Source: Marinobacter sp. SS5-14b
Lineage (GTDB): Bacteria > Pseudomonadota > Gammaproteobacteria > Pseudomonadales > Oleiphilaceae
Length of the DNA stretch: 64,000 nucleotides
Direction of reading: 5' to 3'
Assembly: GCF_030541005.1 (NCBI RefSeq)
Contig: NZ_JASSVM010000005.1
Span: 124,001 to 188,000 of the forward strand
A program made the position numbers and the translations under genes. The notes beneath the pieces were generated by a model that saw only the letters and a list, made by a program, of their open reading frames with translations, was not told the origin of the DNA and searched no databases. Positions 18,328 through 26,147 of this stretch are shown one piece after another. Numbering within the stretch: the stretch's first letter is position 1; each line of letters starts with the position of its first letter.

Positions 18328-19365
18328 TTAAGGGCACGGATAAGTAAACTCGTCGTGGATGGCCTCGATGGCCGAAACGATGTCCGCACTCAGCGTGATG
18401 TCCGCCGAACCGATGTTCTCTTTCAGCTGATCCATACTGGTCGCACCGACAATATTACTGGTCACAAACTCTCGGCTATTCACCCAGGCCAGCGCCATCT
18501 GAGCGGGCGACAACCCATGCTGATGAGCCAACTCGGCATAGGCCCGGGTGGCATCCGCCGCACGGTCTCCGGTGTAGCGACTAAAACGCTCATAAAGGGT
18601 CAGCCTGGCTTTCTCCGGCCATTTCCCGCCCAGGTACTTGCCGGTCAGCATACCAAAAGCCAGCGGGGAATAGGCCAACAAACCGGTGCCTTCCCGATGA
18701 GCGAACTCCGCCAGGCCGGCTTCAAACGACCGGTTCAGGAGGTTGTAAGGGTTCTGAATGGAGACCACGCGCGGCCAGTTGTTTTCCCGTGACAGCCGCA
18801 GATACTCCATGGTGCCCCAGGGGGTCTCATTGGAAAGCCCTACGTGCCGCACCTTTCCTTCTGTCACCAATTCATTCAGCGCACCCAGGGTTTCTTCAAT
18901 GGGCGTCATCGACTCACTCGGGTTCCGTTGATACCCCAATTGCCCAAAAAAGTTGGTGCTGCGATCCGGCCAGTGCACCTGATACAGATCAATGTAGTCC
19001 GTTTGCAAACGCTCGAGACTGCTTTCGCAGGCTTCCAGGATATGCTCGCGGGTCAGCCTGGGGCCACCCCGAAGATAGCTCAGACCATTACCCGGCCCCG
19101 CCACTTTGGAGGCAATAACCAGATCATCCCGGCGCCCGCGTCGAGCTAACCAGTTGCCCAGGTAGCTTTCTGTACGCCCCTGGGTTTCCGCTCTTGGCGG
19201 CACCGGATACATTTCAGCGGCATCAATAAAGTTGATGCCGGCATCAACCGCGTAGTCGAGTTGCTCAAAAGCATCCTGCTCACTGTTTTGCTCGCCCCAG
19301 GTCATGGTACCGAGGCAAATCAGGCTGACGTCAATGTCGGTATGTCCAAGTTTTCGCATTCGCAT
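18328..19365 (-). CDS. tas: Aldo/keto reductase, Tas-like
   Basis: This 345-residue NADPH-dependent aldo/keto reductase is very similar in pattern to E. coli Tas: KLGHTDIDVSLICLGTMTWGEQN, then INFIDAAEMYPVPPRAETQGRTE. The catalytic tetrad is visible as Asp and Tyr in DAAEMY, Lys in VIASKVAG and His in YQVHWPD. The barrel continues to LGLSPAQMALAWVNSREFVTSNIVGATSMDQLKENI. The physiological carbonyl substrate of Tas is not known. An upstream ATG two codons earlier (MRMRKLG) is possible. It is divergent from the glycosyltransferase gene and shares the short spacer that holds the Pho box. Confidence 0.93.
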   Translation of the reverse strand: MRMRKLGHTDIDVSLICLGTMTWGEQNSEQDAFEQLDYAVDAGINFIDAAEMYPVPPRAETQGRTESYLGNWLARRGRRDDLVIASKVAGPGNGLSYLRGGPRLTREHILEACESSLERLQTDYIDLYQVHWPDRSTNFFGQLGYQRNPSESMTPIEETLGALNELVTEGKVRHVGLSNETPWGTMEYLRLSRENNWPRVVSIQNPYNLLNRSFEAGLAEFAHREGTGLLAYSPLAFGMLTGKYLGGKWPEKARLTLYERFSRYTGDRAADATRAYAELAHQHGLSPAQMALAWVNSREFVTSNIVGATSMDQLKENIGSADITLSADIVSAIEAIHDEFTYPCP

Positions 19366-19413
19366 GGAATCTCCTTGATCGCAATAAGAGATGATTAAGC
19401 AGGGGTAAACGGA

Positions 19414-19442
19414 ATGTCACGGAGCTGTCGCATTTCTGTCAT
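19414..19442 (+). promoter_or_regulatory. Pho box (three tandem 7-mers) upstream of the GT4/PAP2 operon
   Basis: ATGTCAC (19414-19420), CTGTCGC (19425-19431) and CTGTCAT (19436-19442) are separated by 4 bases each (ggag, attt). The last two give CTGTCGCATTTCTGTCAT, close to the consensus Pho box. A -10-like CATAGT (19453-19458) follows 10 bases after the box, the spacing expected where the box replaces the -35 element. Confidence 0.68.
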
Positions 19443-19464
19443 GGCCGGTTTCCATAGTAGAGGC

Positions 19465-20712
19465 ATGACCAAGAAACCTGCGGAAAATACCGTGACCGAG
19501 CTCAAATCGACTGACCGGCGCAAGCAACACATTACCATTGTATCGGAAACCTTTCCGCCAGAAATCAATGGCGTTGCCAATACCATTCGCCACCTTTGCC
19601 AGGGCCTTATTCAACGCGGGCATCAGGTTACCGTTGTGCGCCCCAGGCAGGCGCATGAAAAGACCGGACTGCTTGAAAGCTCCGGCAACAGTCTGTTTTC
19701 CCGAGAGCTGATCGTCAGCGGCCTGCCGTTGCCCGGGTACACCGATCTCCGGCTCGGGGTTGCCCGCCCGGCCACCCTTCGGAAATTATGGCAATCCAGG
19801 CGCCCGGACAGCATCTACGTGGCGACCCAGGGGCCACTCGGGGTGGCCGCGGTCACCGCGGCAAAGCGCCTTGGAATACCGGTATCCTCCGGCTTTCACA
19901 CCAATTTTCACAGCTACTCCCGCTATTATGGCCTGGGCGCTCTCGAGCGCATCCTGTGCGCCTATGGCCGCTGGTTTCACAACCGCACTGCCATAACCCT
20001 GGTGCCCACCCGTCAAACGCAGGCCGTCACACGCAAGATGGGCATTACCAATACAGGCTTATGGAGCCGGGGTGTGGATTGCCAACGATTCGCCCCCCAC
20101 AAACGGGACCCATCACTGAGGCAAAGCTGGGGCCTGACAGACAATGACCGGGCGGTACTGTATGTGGGCCGGCTGGCTTCAGAGAAGAATCTCCGAATGG
20201 CGGCGGCCTGCTTTGAGCGCATCCGTGGCCTGCACCCCCATGCCCGTTTCATTTTGGTTGGCGACGGCCCCTTGCGACAGCCACTGGAAGAGCGGCACCC
20301 CGATTATGTGTTCTGCGGAACCCAGCGAGGAGAGAGCCTGGCTCGCCATTATGCTTCTGGCGACCTGTTTCTGTTTCCAAGCAAAACCGACACCTTTGGC
20401 AATGTGGTACTGGAGGCCATGGCCAGCGGCCTGGGCGTTGTTGCCTTTGACGACGCGGCCGCCGCCGAGCATATACGGCACGACGATAACGGGCTGAAAG
20501 CCGCGCTCTGTGAAGACGAGGCTTTTATCAATAACGCTCTGAGACTGGCCGACCAGCCCTCACTGCTGAACAGGCTGCGGGCCCAGGCCAGGCTCGACGC
20601 GCTCGATCTCAGCTGGAACAGCCAGATTGAACAGTTTGAACAATTGGTACTCAATCCACCCGCACAGGCGCGATATCATGCCGTCAACAAGCAAAGCATC
20701 CAGATTCTTTAA
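19465..20712 (+). CDS. GT4-family glycosyltransferase
   Basis: This glycosyltransferase is about 415 residues, of GT-B fold, family 4 type. The N-terminal Rossmann half begins HITIVSETFPPEINGVANTIRHLCQGLIQRGHQVTVVRP. The C-terminal half holds VLYVGRLASEKNLRMA, VGDGPLRQPLEE and the nucleotide-sugar motif LFLFPSKTDTFGNVVLEAMASG (EX7E type). Relatives include mannosyl-, glucosyl- and lipid glycosyltransferases, so the acceptor is open. I chose ATG 19465 because a start at 19414 or 19441 would put the Pho box inside the gene; a TSS predicted from the -10 falls near this ATG, so the mRNA could be leaderless or the true start slightly later. It overlaps the PAP2 gene by 35 bases. Confidence 0.82.
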   Translation: MTKKPAENTVTELKSTDRRKQHITIVSETFPPEINGVANTIRHLCQGLIQRGHQVTVVRPRQAHEKTGLLESSGNSLFSRELIVSGLPLPGYTDLRLGVARPATLRKLWQSRRPDSIYVATQGPLGVAAVTAAKRLGIPVSSGFHTNFHSYSRYYGLGALERILCAYGRWFHNRTAITLVPTRQTQAVTRKMGITNTGLWSRGVDCQRFAPHKRDPSLRQSWGLTDNDRAVLYVGRLASEKNLRMAAACFERIRGLHPHARFILVGDGPLRQPLEERHPDYVFCGTQRGESLARHYASGDLFLFPSKTDTFGNVVLEAMASGLGVVAFDDAAAAEHIRHDDNGLKAALCEDEAFINNALRLADQPSLLNRLRAQARLDALDLSWNSQIEQFEQLVLNPPAQARYHAVNKQSIQIL

Positions 20713-21235
20713 GCTCGCAGACCAGCGCGAATACGCTCTGTGCCAGTCCATCAACCGTGCGGTACGATTTCGCCCGATCAAGGACTATTTCCGGGTCGTC
20801 AGTCGCCTGGGCGATGGCTGGTTCTGGTACGCGCTGATCCTTGCTATACCCCTGCTGGCTCCAGAACGGGGACCGAGTCTGGCAGTACTCATGGCATTCA
20901 CCGGCCTGACCTGCACCCTCACCTATAAGTGTCTGAAGCACAAACTGATACGAGAGCGCCCCTTTATTTCCTTCCCGGCCATCAACTGCGGCATCCCACC
21001 GTTGGATCGCTACAGCTTTCCTTCCGGCCACACCTTGCACGCGGCCTGTTTCCAGACAATGTTGTTCGTTGCCATGCCTGCGGCCGCCTGGTATGTGCTG
21101 CCCTTCACCCTGTCAGTCGCCGCCTCTCGGGTGGTTCTGGGCCTTCACTACCCGAGCGATGTCGCTGCCGGGGCCGTCATCGGCGCGATCATGGGCTGGA
21201 CATCGGTGCAACTGTTTGCGGATCTGCTGCCTTAA
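20678..21235 (+). CDS. PAP2-family phosphatase
   Basis: This 185-residue integral membrane phosphatase has all three PAP2 signatures: KHKLIRERP (KX6RP), PSGH in YSFPSGHTLHA, and SRVVLGLHYPSD (SRX5HX3D). Such enzymes remove phosphate from phosphatidate, undecaprenyl pyrophosphate or phosphatidylglycerophosphate on the membrane surface. The start ATG 20678 lies inside the 3' end of the glycosyltransferase gene (35-base overlap), so the two are made together. With a lipid-type glycosyltransferase and an upstream Pho box, release of diacylglycerol from phosphatidate for glycolipid synthesis is an attractive but unproven role. Its stop abuts the dinB stop with no base between. Confidence 0.88.
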   Translation: MPSTSKASRFFKLADQREYALCQSINRAVRFRPIKDYFRVVSRLGDGWFWYALILAIPLLAPERGPSLAVLMAFTGLTCTLTYKCLKHKLIRERPFISFPAINCGIPPLDRYSFPSGHTLHAACFQTMLFVAMPAAAWYVLPFTLSVAASRVVLGLHYPSDVAAGAVIGAIMGWTSVQLFADLLP

Positions 21236-22300
21236 TCAGTCGAACAACCGCAGCTGGGTAACCGGAGCCTCATCGTTACGAAATCGCACCCCCACCCCCA
21301 GCAAGCGCACGGGGCGAGCGGCGCGGGTAACCAGTTCATCCAGCAGGGGCTGGTAATCAGCAACCTCAGGTTCGGCCACTGACTCTCTCACCCGCTCCAG
21401 CGTATGGGTGGAAAAATCGCTGTAGCGAATTTTGACAAACAGTTTGTGGATGGGCTTGTGCCGGCCTTTCCGGGCCAGCCGGAGATGAAGGTCTGCCACC
21501 AGGGCCGGCATCACGGTTTCACAGGCGGCTTTGTCAGGCAAATCCTGAGAGAAGGTTCGTTCCACGCTGACCGACTTGGCAACTCGCGAGACAATCACTG
21601 GTCGCTCATCCCGGCCTGCGGCCATTTCAAATAATCGGTAGCCCTGCTTGCCGAACCTTTCAATTAAGGTGTCTGCCCCCAACAACCGCATATCACCACA
21701 GGTTTTGACCCCCATCGAGTGCAGTTTAGCGGCCGTCACCTGGCCAACACCAAATAGCTTTTCCACCGGCAGCGCTTCGACAAACGCAGGCACTTGGTCC
21801 GGCGTAATGACAAAGAGGCCGTCCGGCTTGCGCCAATCGCTGGCAATCTTGGCGAGAAATTTGTTCGGGGCCACACCGGCGGAGATGGTAATACCGGTTT
21901 CCCGCTTTACCCGCTCCCGAAGGTGTCGAGCCATCAGCGTGGCACTGCCCTGATACTCCGTGACGTCTGACACATCCAGAAAAGCTTCGTCGAGAGACAG
22001 TGGCTCTACCAGGTCCGTCATCTCACGCAGAATCGCCATCACCTGCTGCGACACCGCCCGGTACTTACCCATATCAGGCGGCACTGTCACCAGACCCGGG
22101 CACAGCCGTCGGGCCTCGCTGCCCGGCATAGCCGAACGCACGCCAAATGCCCGGGCCTGGTAATTACAGGTCGTCACCACACCACGCCCCCCGGCACCAC
22201 CCACCGCCAACGGCACAGTTCGCAGGGACGGGTCGTCACGCATCTCAACGGCGGCATAAAAACAGTCGCAATCTACATGGATAATTTTGCGCTGGGGCAT
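21236..22300 (-). CDS. dinB: DNA polymerase IV
   Basis: This 354-residue Y-family translesion polymerase has the catalytic motifs [16 protein letters not shown] (first metal Asp near residue 8) and SLDEAFLDV (second Asp/Glu pair), little-finger residues [11 protein letters not shown], and a C-terminal clamp-binding motif QLRLFD. The conserved product starts at MPQRKIIHV (ATG ending at 22300), although the frame is open further upstream. A perfect LexA-type box lies 25 bases ahead of the start, so SOS induction is expected. The gene converges on the PAP2 gene with no spacer. Confidence 0.97.
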   Translation of the reverse strand: MPQRKIIHVDCDCFYAAVEMRDDPSLRTVPLAVGGAGGRGVVTTCNYQARAFGVRSAMPGSEARRLCPGLVTVPPDMGKYRAVSQQVMAILREMTDLVEPLSLDEAFLDVSDVTEYQGSATLMARHLRERVKRETGITISAGVAPNKFLAKIASDWRKPDGLFVITPDQVPAFVEALPVEKLFGVGQVTAAKLHSMGVKTCGDMRLLGADTLIERFGKQGYRLFEMAAGRDERPVIVSRVAKSVSVERTFSQDLPDKAACETVMPALVADLHLRLARKGRHKPIHKLFVKIRYSDFSTHTLERVRESVAEPEVADYQPLLDELVTRAARPVRLLGVGVRFRNDEAPVTQLRLFD

Positions 22301-22324
22301 AATCAGCGGGCTCAGGTTAACAAT

Positions 22325-22340
22325 CTGTACATTTATACAG
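22325..22340 (-). promoter_or_regulatory. LexA (SOS) box of dinB
   Basis: CTGTACATTTATACAG matches the gammaproteobacterial LexA consensus CTGT-N8-ACAG exactly at the conserved ends, with an AT-rich centre. It lies 25 bases upstream of the dinB start codon, overlapping the expected promoter. Confidence 0.88.
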
Positions 22341-22415
22341 CCTTGTATCTTACGGTAACATGCTGAGAATGTCAGGAACTCGAAAATCAAACCCGGTATC
22401 GAACTGCGAGGCACC

Positions 22416-22697
22416 ATGACCAACCCCATTCCCGAGACTGACCGTACAGAAATCGAAGCCGCCGCCTTCAGACGGTTGGTGGACCACCTGCGCAAGAACA
22501 CCGACGTGCAGAACATTGACCTGATGAACCTGGCCGGCTTCTGCCGCAACTGCCTGTCCAAGTGGTACCGGGCAGAAGCAGAAGAACGAGGCTTTGAGCT
22601 GTCTGACCCGGATGCCCGTGAAGAGATCTACGGCATGCCTTACGAGCAGTGGAAAGAAAAATACCAGGTTGGCCCCAAGCAGGATCATAAAAAATGA
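22416..22697 (+). CDS. DUF1244 family protein
   Basis: This 93-residue soluble protein matches DUF1244: [45 protein letters not shown] and [13 protein letters not shown]. The conserved [11 protein letters not shown] includes two cysteines three residues apart, which could bind metal or form a disulfide. The function is unknown. It is divergent from dinB and overlaps the following HopJ-like gene by 4 bases (ATGA), so the two are translationally coupled. A SOS role is not implied: the LexA box lies closer to dinB, although the spacer is shared. Confidence 0.88.
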   Translation: MTNPIPETDRTEIEAAAFRRLVDHLRKNTDVQNIDLMNLAGFCRNCLSKWYRAEAEERGFELSDPDAREEIYGMPYEQWKEKYQVGPKQDHKK

Positions 22698-23056
22698 CGA
22701 TCACCGAAGCGGTCCGGATTCACCTTGCCTCCCTGCAGGCTGGCCACGCCGATTTTGACGATACCCTGGCGCTGATTGACCAGCACTTTGAGTACCAGCC
22801 TACCGGGTTTGATAACGGCCCGCTTCACAATTCCGAGGGCGAAAACGCCGGCTCCTGCCGGGTTTTTGGCCTGGGCCAGTATTGCAACCTGAACGAAGCG
22901 GACACACTGAACCTGTTTGCCCAGCACTATCAGCAGGTTCTGGGCGACCCGGCCGGTAGCAGCCATGGTAATATCCGCCAGTTCATCAGCACCGGCTGGT
23001 CTGGCATTCGTTTCGACGGCCAGCCGCTGCGCGTCCGATCCGAATCCACCCAGTAA
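22694..23056 (+). CDS. HopJ-family protein
   Basis: This 120-residue protein matches the family named after the Pseudomonas effector HopJ: HFEYQPTGFDNGPLHNSEGENAGSCRVFGLGQYCNLNEADTLNLFAQHYQQVL and HGNIRQFISTGWSGIRFDGQPLR. The name is misleading, since homologues occur in many bacteria without type III secretion and no secretion genes are present here. The function is unknown. It overlaps the DUF1244 gene by 4 bases, and minC follows after 23 bases, so the pair may be read into the min operon. Confidence 0.85.
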   Translation: MTITEAVRIHLASLQAGHADFDDTLALIDQHFEYQPTGFDNGPLHNSEGENAGSCRVFGLGQYCNLNEADTLNLFAQHYQQVLGDPAGSSHGNIRQFISTGWSGIRFDGQPLRVRSESTQ

Positions 23057-23079
23057 CCCACCAGGGACAACGAACATTC

Positions 23080-23853
23080 ATGAGCGATATCGCCAACCCC
23101 GGGGTAAAACAGAGTTTCCAGCTGAAAAGCGCCAATATTTCGCTCACGGCACTGGAGCTCTACTACTTCGACAACGATGAATTCGAAGCGAACCTGCGGG
23201 ACAAGATCAGCCAGGCGCCGGGGTTCTTCAAGGACATTCCGCTGGTCATCAGCCTGGATAAATACGAAGGTCTGGACAGCGAGCTCGACTTCTTCAAAAT
23301 CATCGGCACCTGTCGTCGTCACAACATTCACGTTATCGGCGTGCGCGCCGCCAACGACGATCAGCGCCGACTGGCAAGGGGCGCCTCACTGGCCTTGATG
23401 CCAGGCGGGGCGGTGCGTGAAAAACCGTCCGCACCCGAACCGGCTGAAGAGATACCCAACGCTGCTGAACCTGCCGCCGAAACCCAGGCTGCCGCAGCAG
23501 CACCCCCGGCCGAGCCCACACCGGCCAGGATTATTACTCAGCCGGTACGTTCCGGGCAGCAGGTTTATGCCCCGGAAGGTGACCTGATCATTCTGGCCCC
23601 GGTTCAGGCTGGCGCCGAGGTGCTGGCGGCGGGCAACATTCATGTGTACGGCGCACTGCGCGGGCGGGCACTGGCCGGCATTCACGGCGCCGAATCGGCC
23701 CGGATTTTCTGCCAGTCACTGGAAGCAGAGCTTGTGTCCATTGCCGGACACTATAAAATCCCCGAAGATCTTCAGGACAACGGCTGGAAAAGCGCTGTGC
23801 AGATCCAGCTCAGGGATGATGTGCTGGTGGTGTCGCCACTGGACAAGGCCTGA
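23080..23853 (+). CDS. minC: Septum site-determining protein MinC
   Basis: MinC inhibits FtsZ assembly away from mid-cell. The 257-residue protein has an N-terminal FtsZ-binding domain (KSANISLTALELYYFDNDEFEANLRDKI), a linker rich in Pro, Ala and Glu (about 110-150), and a C-terminal beta-helix domain that binds MinD (GDLIILAPVQAGAEVLAAGNIHVYGALRGRALAGIHG, then ARIFCQSLEAELVSIAGHYKI). The linker is longer than in E. coli. It is first in the minCDE operon; minD starts 64 bases after the stop. Confidence 0.96.
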   Translation: MSDIANPGVKQSFQLKSANISLTALELYYFDNDEFEANLRDKISQAPGFFKDIPLVISLDKYEGLDSELDFFKIIGTCRRHNIHVIGVRAANDDQRRLARGASLALMPGGAVREKPSAPEPAEEIPNAAEPAAETQAAAAAPPAEPTPARIITQPVRSGQQVYAPEGDLIILAPVQAGAEVLAAGNIHVYGALRGRALAGIHGAESARIFCQSLEAELVSIAGHYKIPEDLQDNGWKSAVQIQLRDDVLVVSPLDKA

Positions 23854-23917
23854 TGTTGTGACAGCCAACAACAACATTGAAGATATGACGAATCCACCGC
23901 GAAACAGGAATTGAACC

Positions 23918-24730
23918 TTGGCTAGAATCATTGTCGTTACCTCAGGAAAAGGCGGCGTTGGCAAAACCACCACCAGCGCCTCAATCAGCACCGGCCTTGC
24001 CAAACGGGGCCACAAAACCGTCGTGATCGATTTCGATGTGGGCCTCCGCAACCTTGATCTGATCATGAACTGCGAACGCCGGGTCGTGTACGACTTCGTC
24101 AACGTCATTCAGGGCGAAGCCACGCTGAACCAGGCTCTGATCAAAGACAAACGGGTTCCCACGCTGTACATCCTGCCGGCCTCCCAAACCCGCGAAAAAG
24201 AAGCACTGACCAAGGAAGGCGTTGAGAAAATCATCAACGAACTGTCCGAGACCTTCGATTACATCGTGTGTGACTCCCCCGCAGGCATCGAACACGGCGC
24301 ACTGATGGCCATGTACTATGCCGACGAAGCGGTTGTGGTCACCAACCCGGAAGTATCTTCCGTGCGGGACTCCGACCGCATTCTGGGTATCATCCAAAGC
24401 AAATCACGCCGGGCTGAAATGGGCCAGGATCCGGTCAAGGAGCACCTCCTGCTGACCCGCTACAACCCTGACCGCGTGGAGCGCGGCGAAATGCTGTCGG
24501 TGGCCGACGTCGAAGAAATTCTGGCCATTCCGCTGCTGGGCGTCATTCCTGAAAGCCAGGTGGTGCTTAACGCCTCAAACCAGGGCCTGCCGGTCATTCT
24601 TGAAGAAGAAAGCGATGCTGGCCAAGCCTACGAGGATGCCGTTGCGCGGCTTCTGGGAGAGGAGCGTGAACATCGTTTCATGACCGCCCAGAAGAAAGGG
24701 TTCTTCTCACGGATGTTCAAGGGGGGCTAA
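23918..24730 (+). CDS. minD: Septum site-determining ATPase MinD
   Basis: MinD is the membrane-cycling ATPase that recruits MinC and is displaced by MinE. The 270-residue protein has the deviant Walker A SGKGGVGKTTTSAS (about 9-22), Walker B-like VVIDFDVGLRNLDL, switch II YIVCDSPAGIEHGA, and a C-terminal amphipathic membrane-targeting helix KKGFFSRMFKGG. The gene starts at TTG (23918) after a GAA-rich leader, and minE follows 3 bases after its stop. Confidence 0.97.
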   Translation: MARIIVVTSGKGGVGKTTTSASISTGLAKRGHKTVVIDFDVGLRNLDLIMNCERRVVYDFVNVIQGEATLNQALIKDKRVPTLYILPASQTREKEALTKEGVEKIINELSETFDYIVCDSPAGIEHGALMAMYYADEAVVVTNPEVSSVRDSDRILGIIQSKSRRAEMGQDPVKEHLLLTRYNPDRVERGEMLSVADVEEILAIPLLGVIPESQVVLNASNQGLPVILEEESDAGQAYEDAVARLLGEEREHRFMTAQKKGFFSRMFKGG

Positions 24731-24733
24731 GGG

Positions 24734-24988
24734 ATGAGTTTCCTGGATTATTTCAGAAGCAGTAAAACAAACAACACCGCCAGCGTTGCCAAGGAACGCC
24801 TGCAAATCATCGTGGCCCACGAGCGCGGCCAGCGAGAACAGCCAGATTACCTGCCGCAACTGCAGCAAGAGCTCCTGGCCGTTATCCGTAAATACGTACA
24901 GATTAGTGACGACATGGTCCAGGTGGAAGTAGACCGCACCGACAGTTGCTCAGTCCTGGAGCTGAACGTCACACTGCCGGAAAAATAA
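24734..24988 (+). CDS. minE: Cell division topological specificity factor MinE
   Basis: MinE stimulates MinD ATPase and sets the pole-to-pole oscillation. This 84-residue protein shows the anti-MinCD helix ([16 protein letters not shown]) and the dimerising topological domain ([28 protein letters not shown]). It is last in the minCDE operon. The intrinsic terminator for the operon lies at 25031-25062, inside the end of the convergent DUF2804 gene. Confidence 0.97.
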   Translation: MSFLDYFRSSKTNNTASVAKERLQIIVAHERGQREQPDYLPQLQQELLAVIRKYVQISDDMVQVEVDRTDSCSVLELNVTLPEK

Positions 24989-25002
24989 CGGCAACACCCG
25001 CC

Positions 25003-26010
25003 TCACCAGCGGGCAAAGTGGTCTTCCATCAATCCCCGCAGCCCCGCTACGGGGATTTTTTTGCCCGAATCATCCTTAACCGTGCCCTCAAAGGTACCGA
25101 CAAACTGGCGGAAATTCGACGCCAGTATCCAGGCATTCAACCGCTCCTTGCGCACCCCTGACGGCACAAACGTCAGGTCGATCTTGCCATCCTCCGTGGT
25201 TACCCGCCAATCGGTACCGGGCTGATAGCGATCGAACTGAAACCGGGCCGCACCCAGCTTGATGCACCGACCGTTCAGCCAGAGCGCGTTTTCCGTCAGG
25301 CCGGTTTCATTAACGCCTGCCGCCAGATTAAGCCCCACCGAGGTTCCGTCGCCGGCCACTCCCGCGAGGCAGGCCCAGTTCCAGGCGGTTTCCCGGCGCA
25401 TAAAGCCGCAACTCCAGTCAACAGAGCCCCGGGTGTCGTCATCCGTCCGCCAGACCTGCTGGCCCCAACGCACCTCACCCTGCACCGGCAATCCGGCTGA
25501 TTTCCGGGTGAACACCCAACCGTTGTAACCGGCCGGGCACACTAGCCGCAAAGGCTCGCTGGTATCGGTCAGTTCCAGGTCGACCTGAATCCTGCCTGGA
25601 GCACTGACCCGAATGTTCCGGCCGCCGGTGGCCGGTTCAATCGAGAGAGAAACCTCACCCTTGCTGAAACGGGCGTGGCCACTTTCCGGATAGGGCTCGA
25701 TGCTCGTTTGCCTGGCCAGAGGCTGCATAAACGACTGCTCGAACATCTGACCGGTTTCAAAATCAAACAGGTAGAAAAACCCTGAACTGACGAGCTTCAA
25801 GTCCACGATGGCCATACCGAACACCCAACCAGGTGCCATGGCACTGACAAACTGGAATTGATTGAAGCGCCAGTGCCGCGCAAACCGGGAACGGGGCTTG
25901 TCCATTACCGTGCGCAAGTCGTAATCCCGGTAATTGATAACATCCACCGGGCCAGAAATCAGCCCCGGTGAGATACGCCCCTTCGGGTCTATCAGTTTTT
26001 GTTTTGTCAT
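25003..26010 (-). CDS. DUF2804 family protein
   Basis: This 335-residue soluble protein resembles the DUF2804 family: it begins KLIDPKGRISPGLISGPVDVINYRDY and contains RHWRFNQFQFVSAMAPGWVFGMAIVDLKL, GYNGWVFTRKSAGLPVQGEV and FMRRETAWNWACLAG, with many Trp/Arg-rich strands suggesting a beta-sandwich similar to lipocalin-type or hydrolase-associated domains. The function is unknown; some relatives sit beside lipid genes. I prefer ATG 26010 because family members begin near the DPKGR motif; an upstream ATG (26070) would add 20 residues. Its 3' end contains the min terminator, so transcription of both is in conflict there. Confidence 0.78.
   Translation of the reverse strand: MTKQKLIDPKGRISPGLISGPVDVINYRDYDLRTVMDKPRSRFARHWRFNQFQFVSAMAPGWVFGMAIVDLKLVSSGFFYLFDFETGQMFEQSFMQPLARQTSIEPYPESGHARFSKGEVSLSIEPATGGRNIRVSAPGRIQVDLELTDTSEPLRLVCPAGYNGWVFTRKSAGLPVQGEVRWGQQVWRTDDDTRGSVDWSCGFMRRETAWNWACLAGVAGDGTSVGLNLAAGVNETGLTENALWLNGRCIKLGAARFQFDRYQPGTDWRVTTEDGKIDLTFVPSGVRKERLNAWILASNFRQFVGTFEGTVKDDSGKKIPVAGLRGLMEDHFARW
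25031..25062 (+). terminator. Intrinsic terminator of minCDE, inside the DUF2804 gene
   Basis: AATCCCCG (25031-25038) pairs with CGGGGATT (25050-25057), and the T-run extends to 25062. It follows minE by 42 bases and lies within the last 60 bases of the opposing DUF2804 coding region. Confidence 0.8.
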
Positions 26011-26147
26011 AGTCTTCGTCAGATCAGGCCATTCAGAGATCAGTTGGGGCCAGTAAGCTACCTGGTTCACAAACCGTTATTGCCACTGCCAAGTCCCGCT
26101 TATCAACATGGTAGACTCGCGCCACCTTCAATATCAAAGTGTAGCTT

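Noticed and set aside
22694..23056. Type III secretion effector (HopJ)
   Set aside because: The family name comes from a plant pathogen, but homologues are widespread and no secretion, chaperone or effector-type genes are present. Kept as HopJ-family protein of unknown function.
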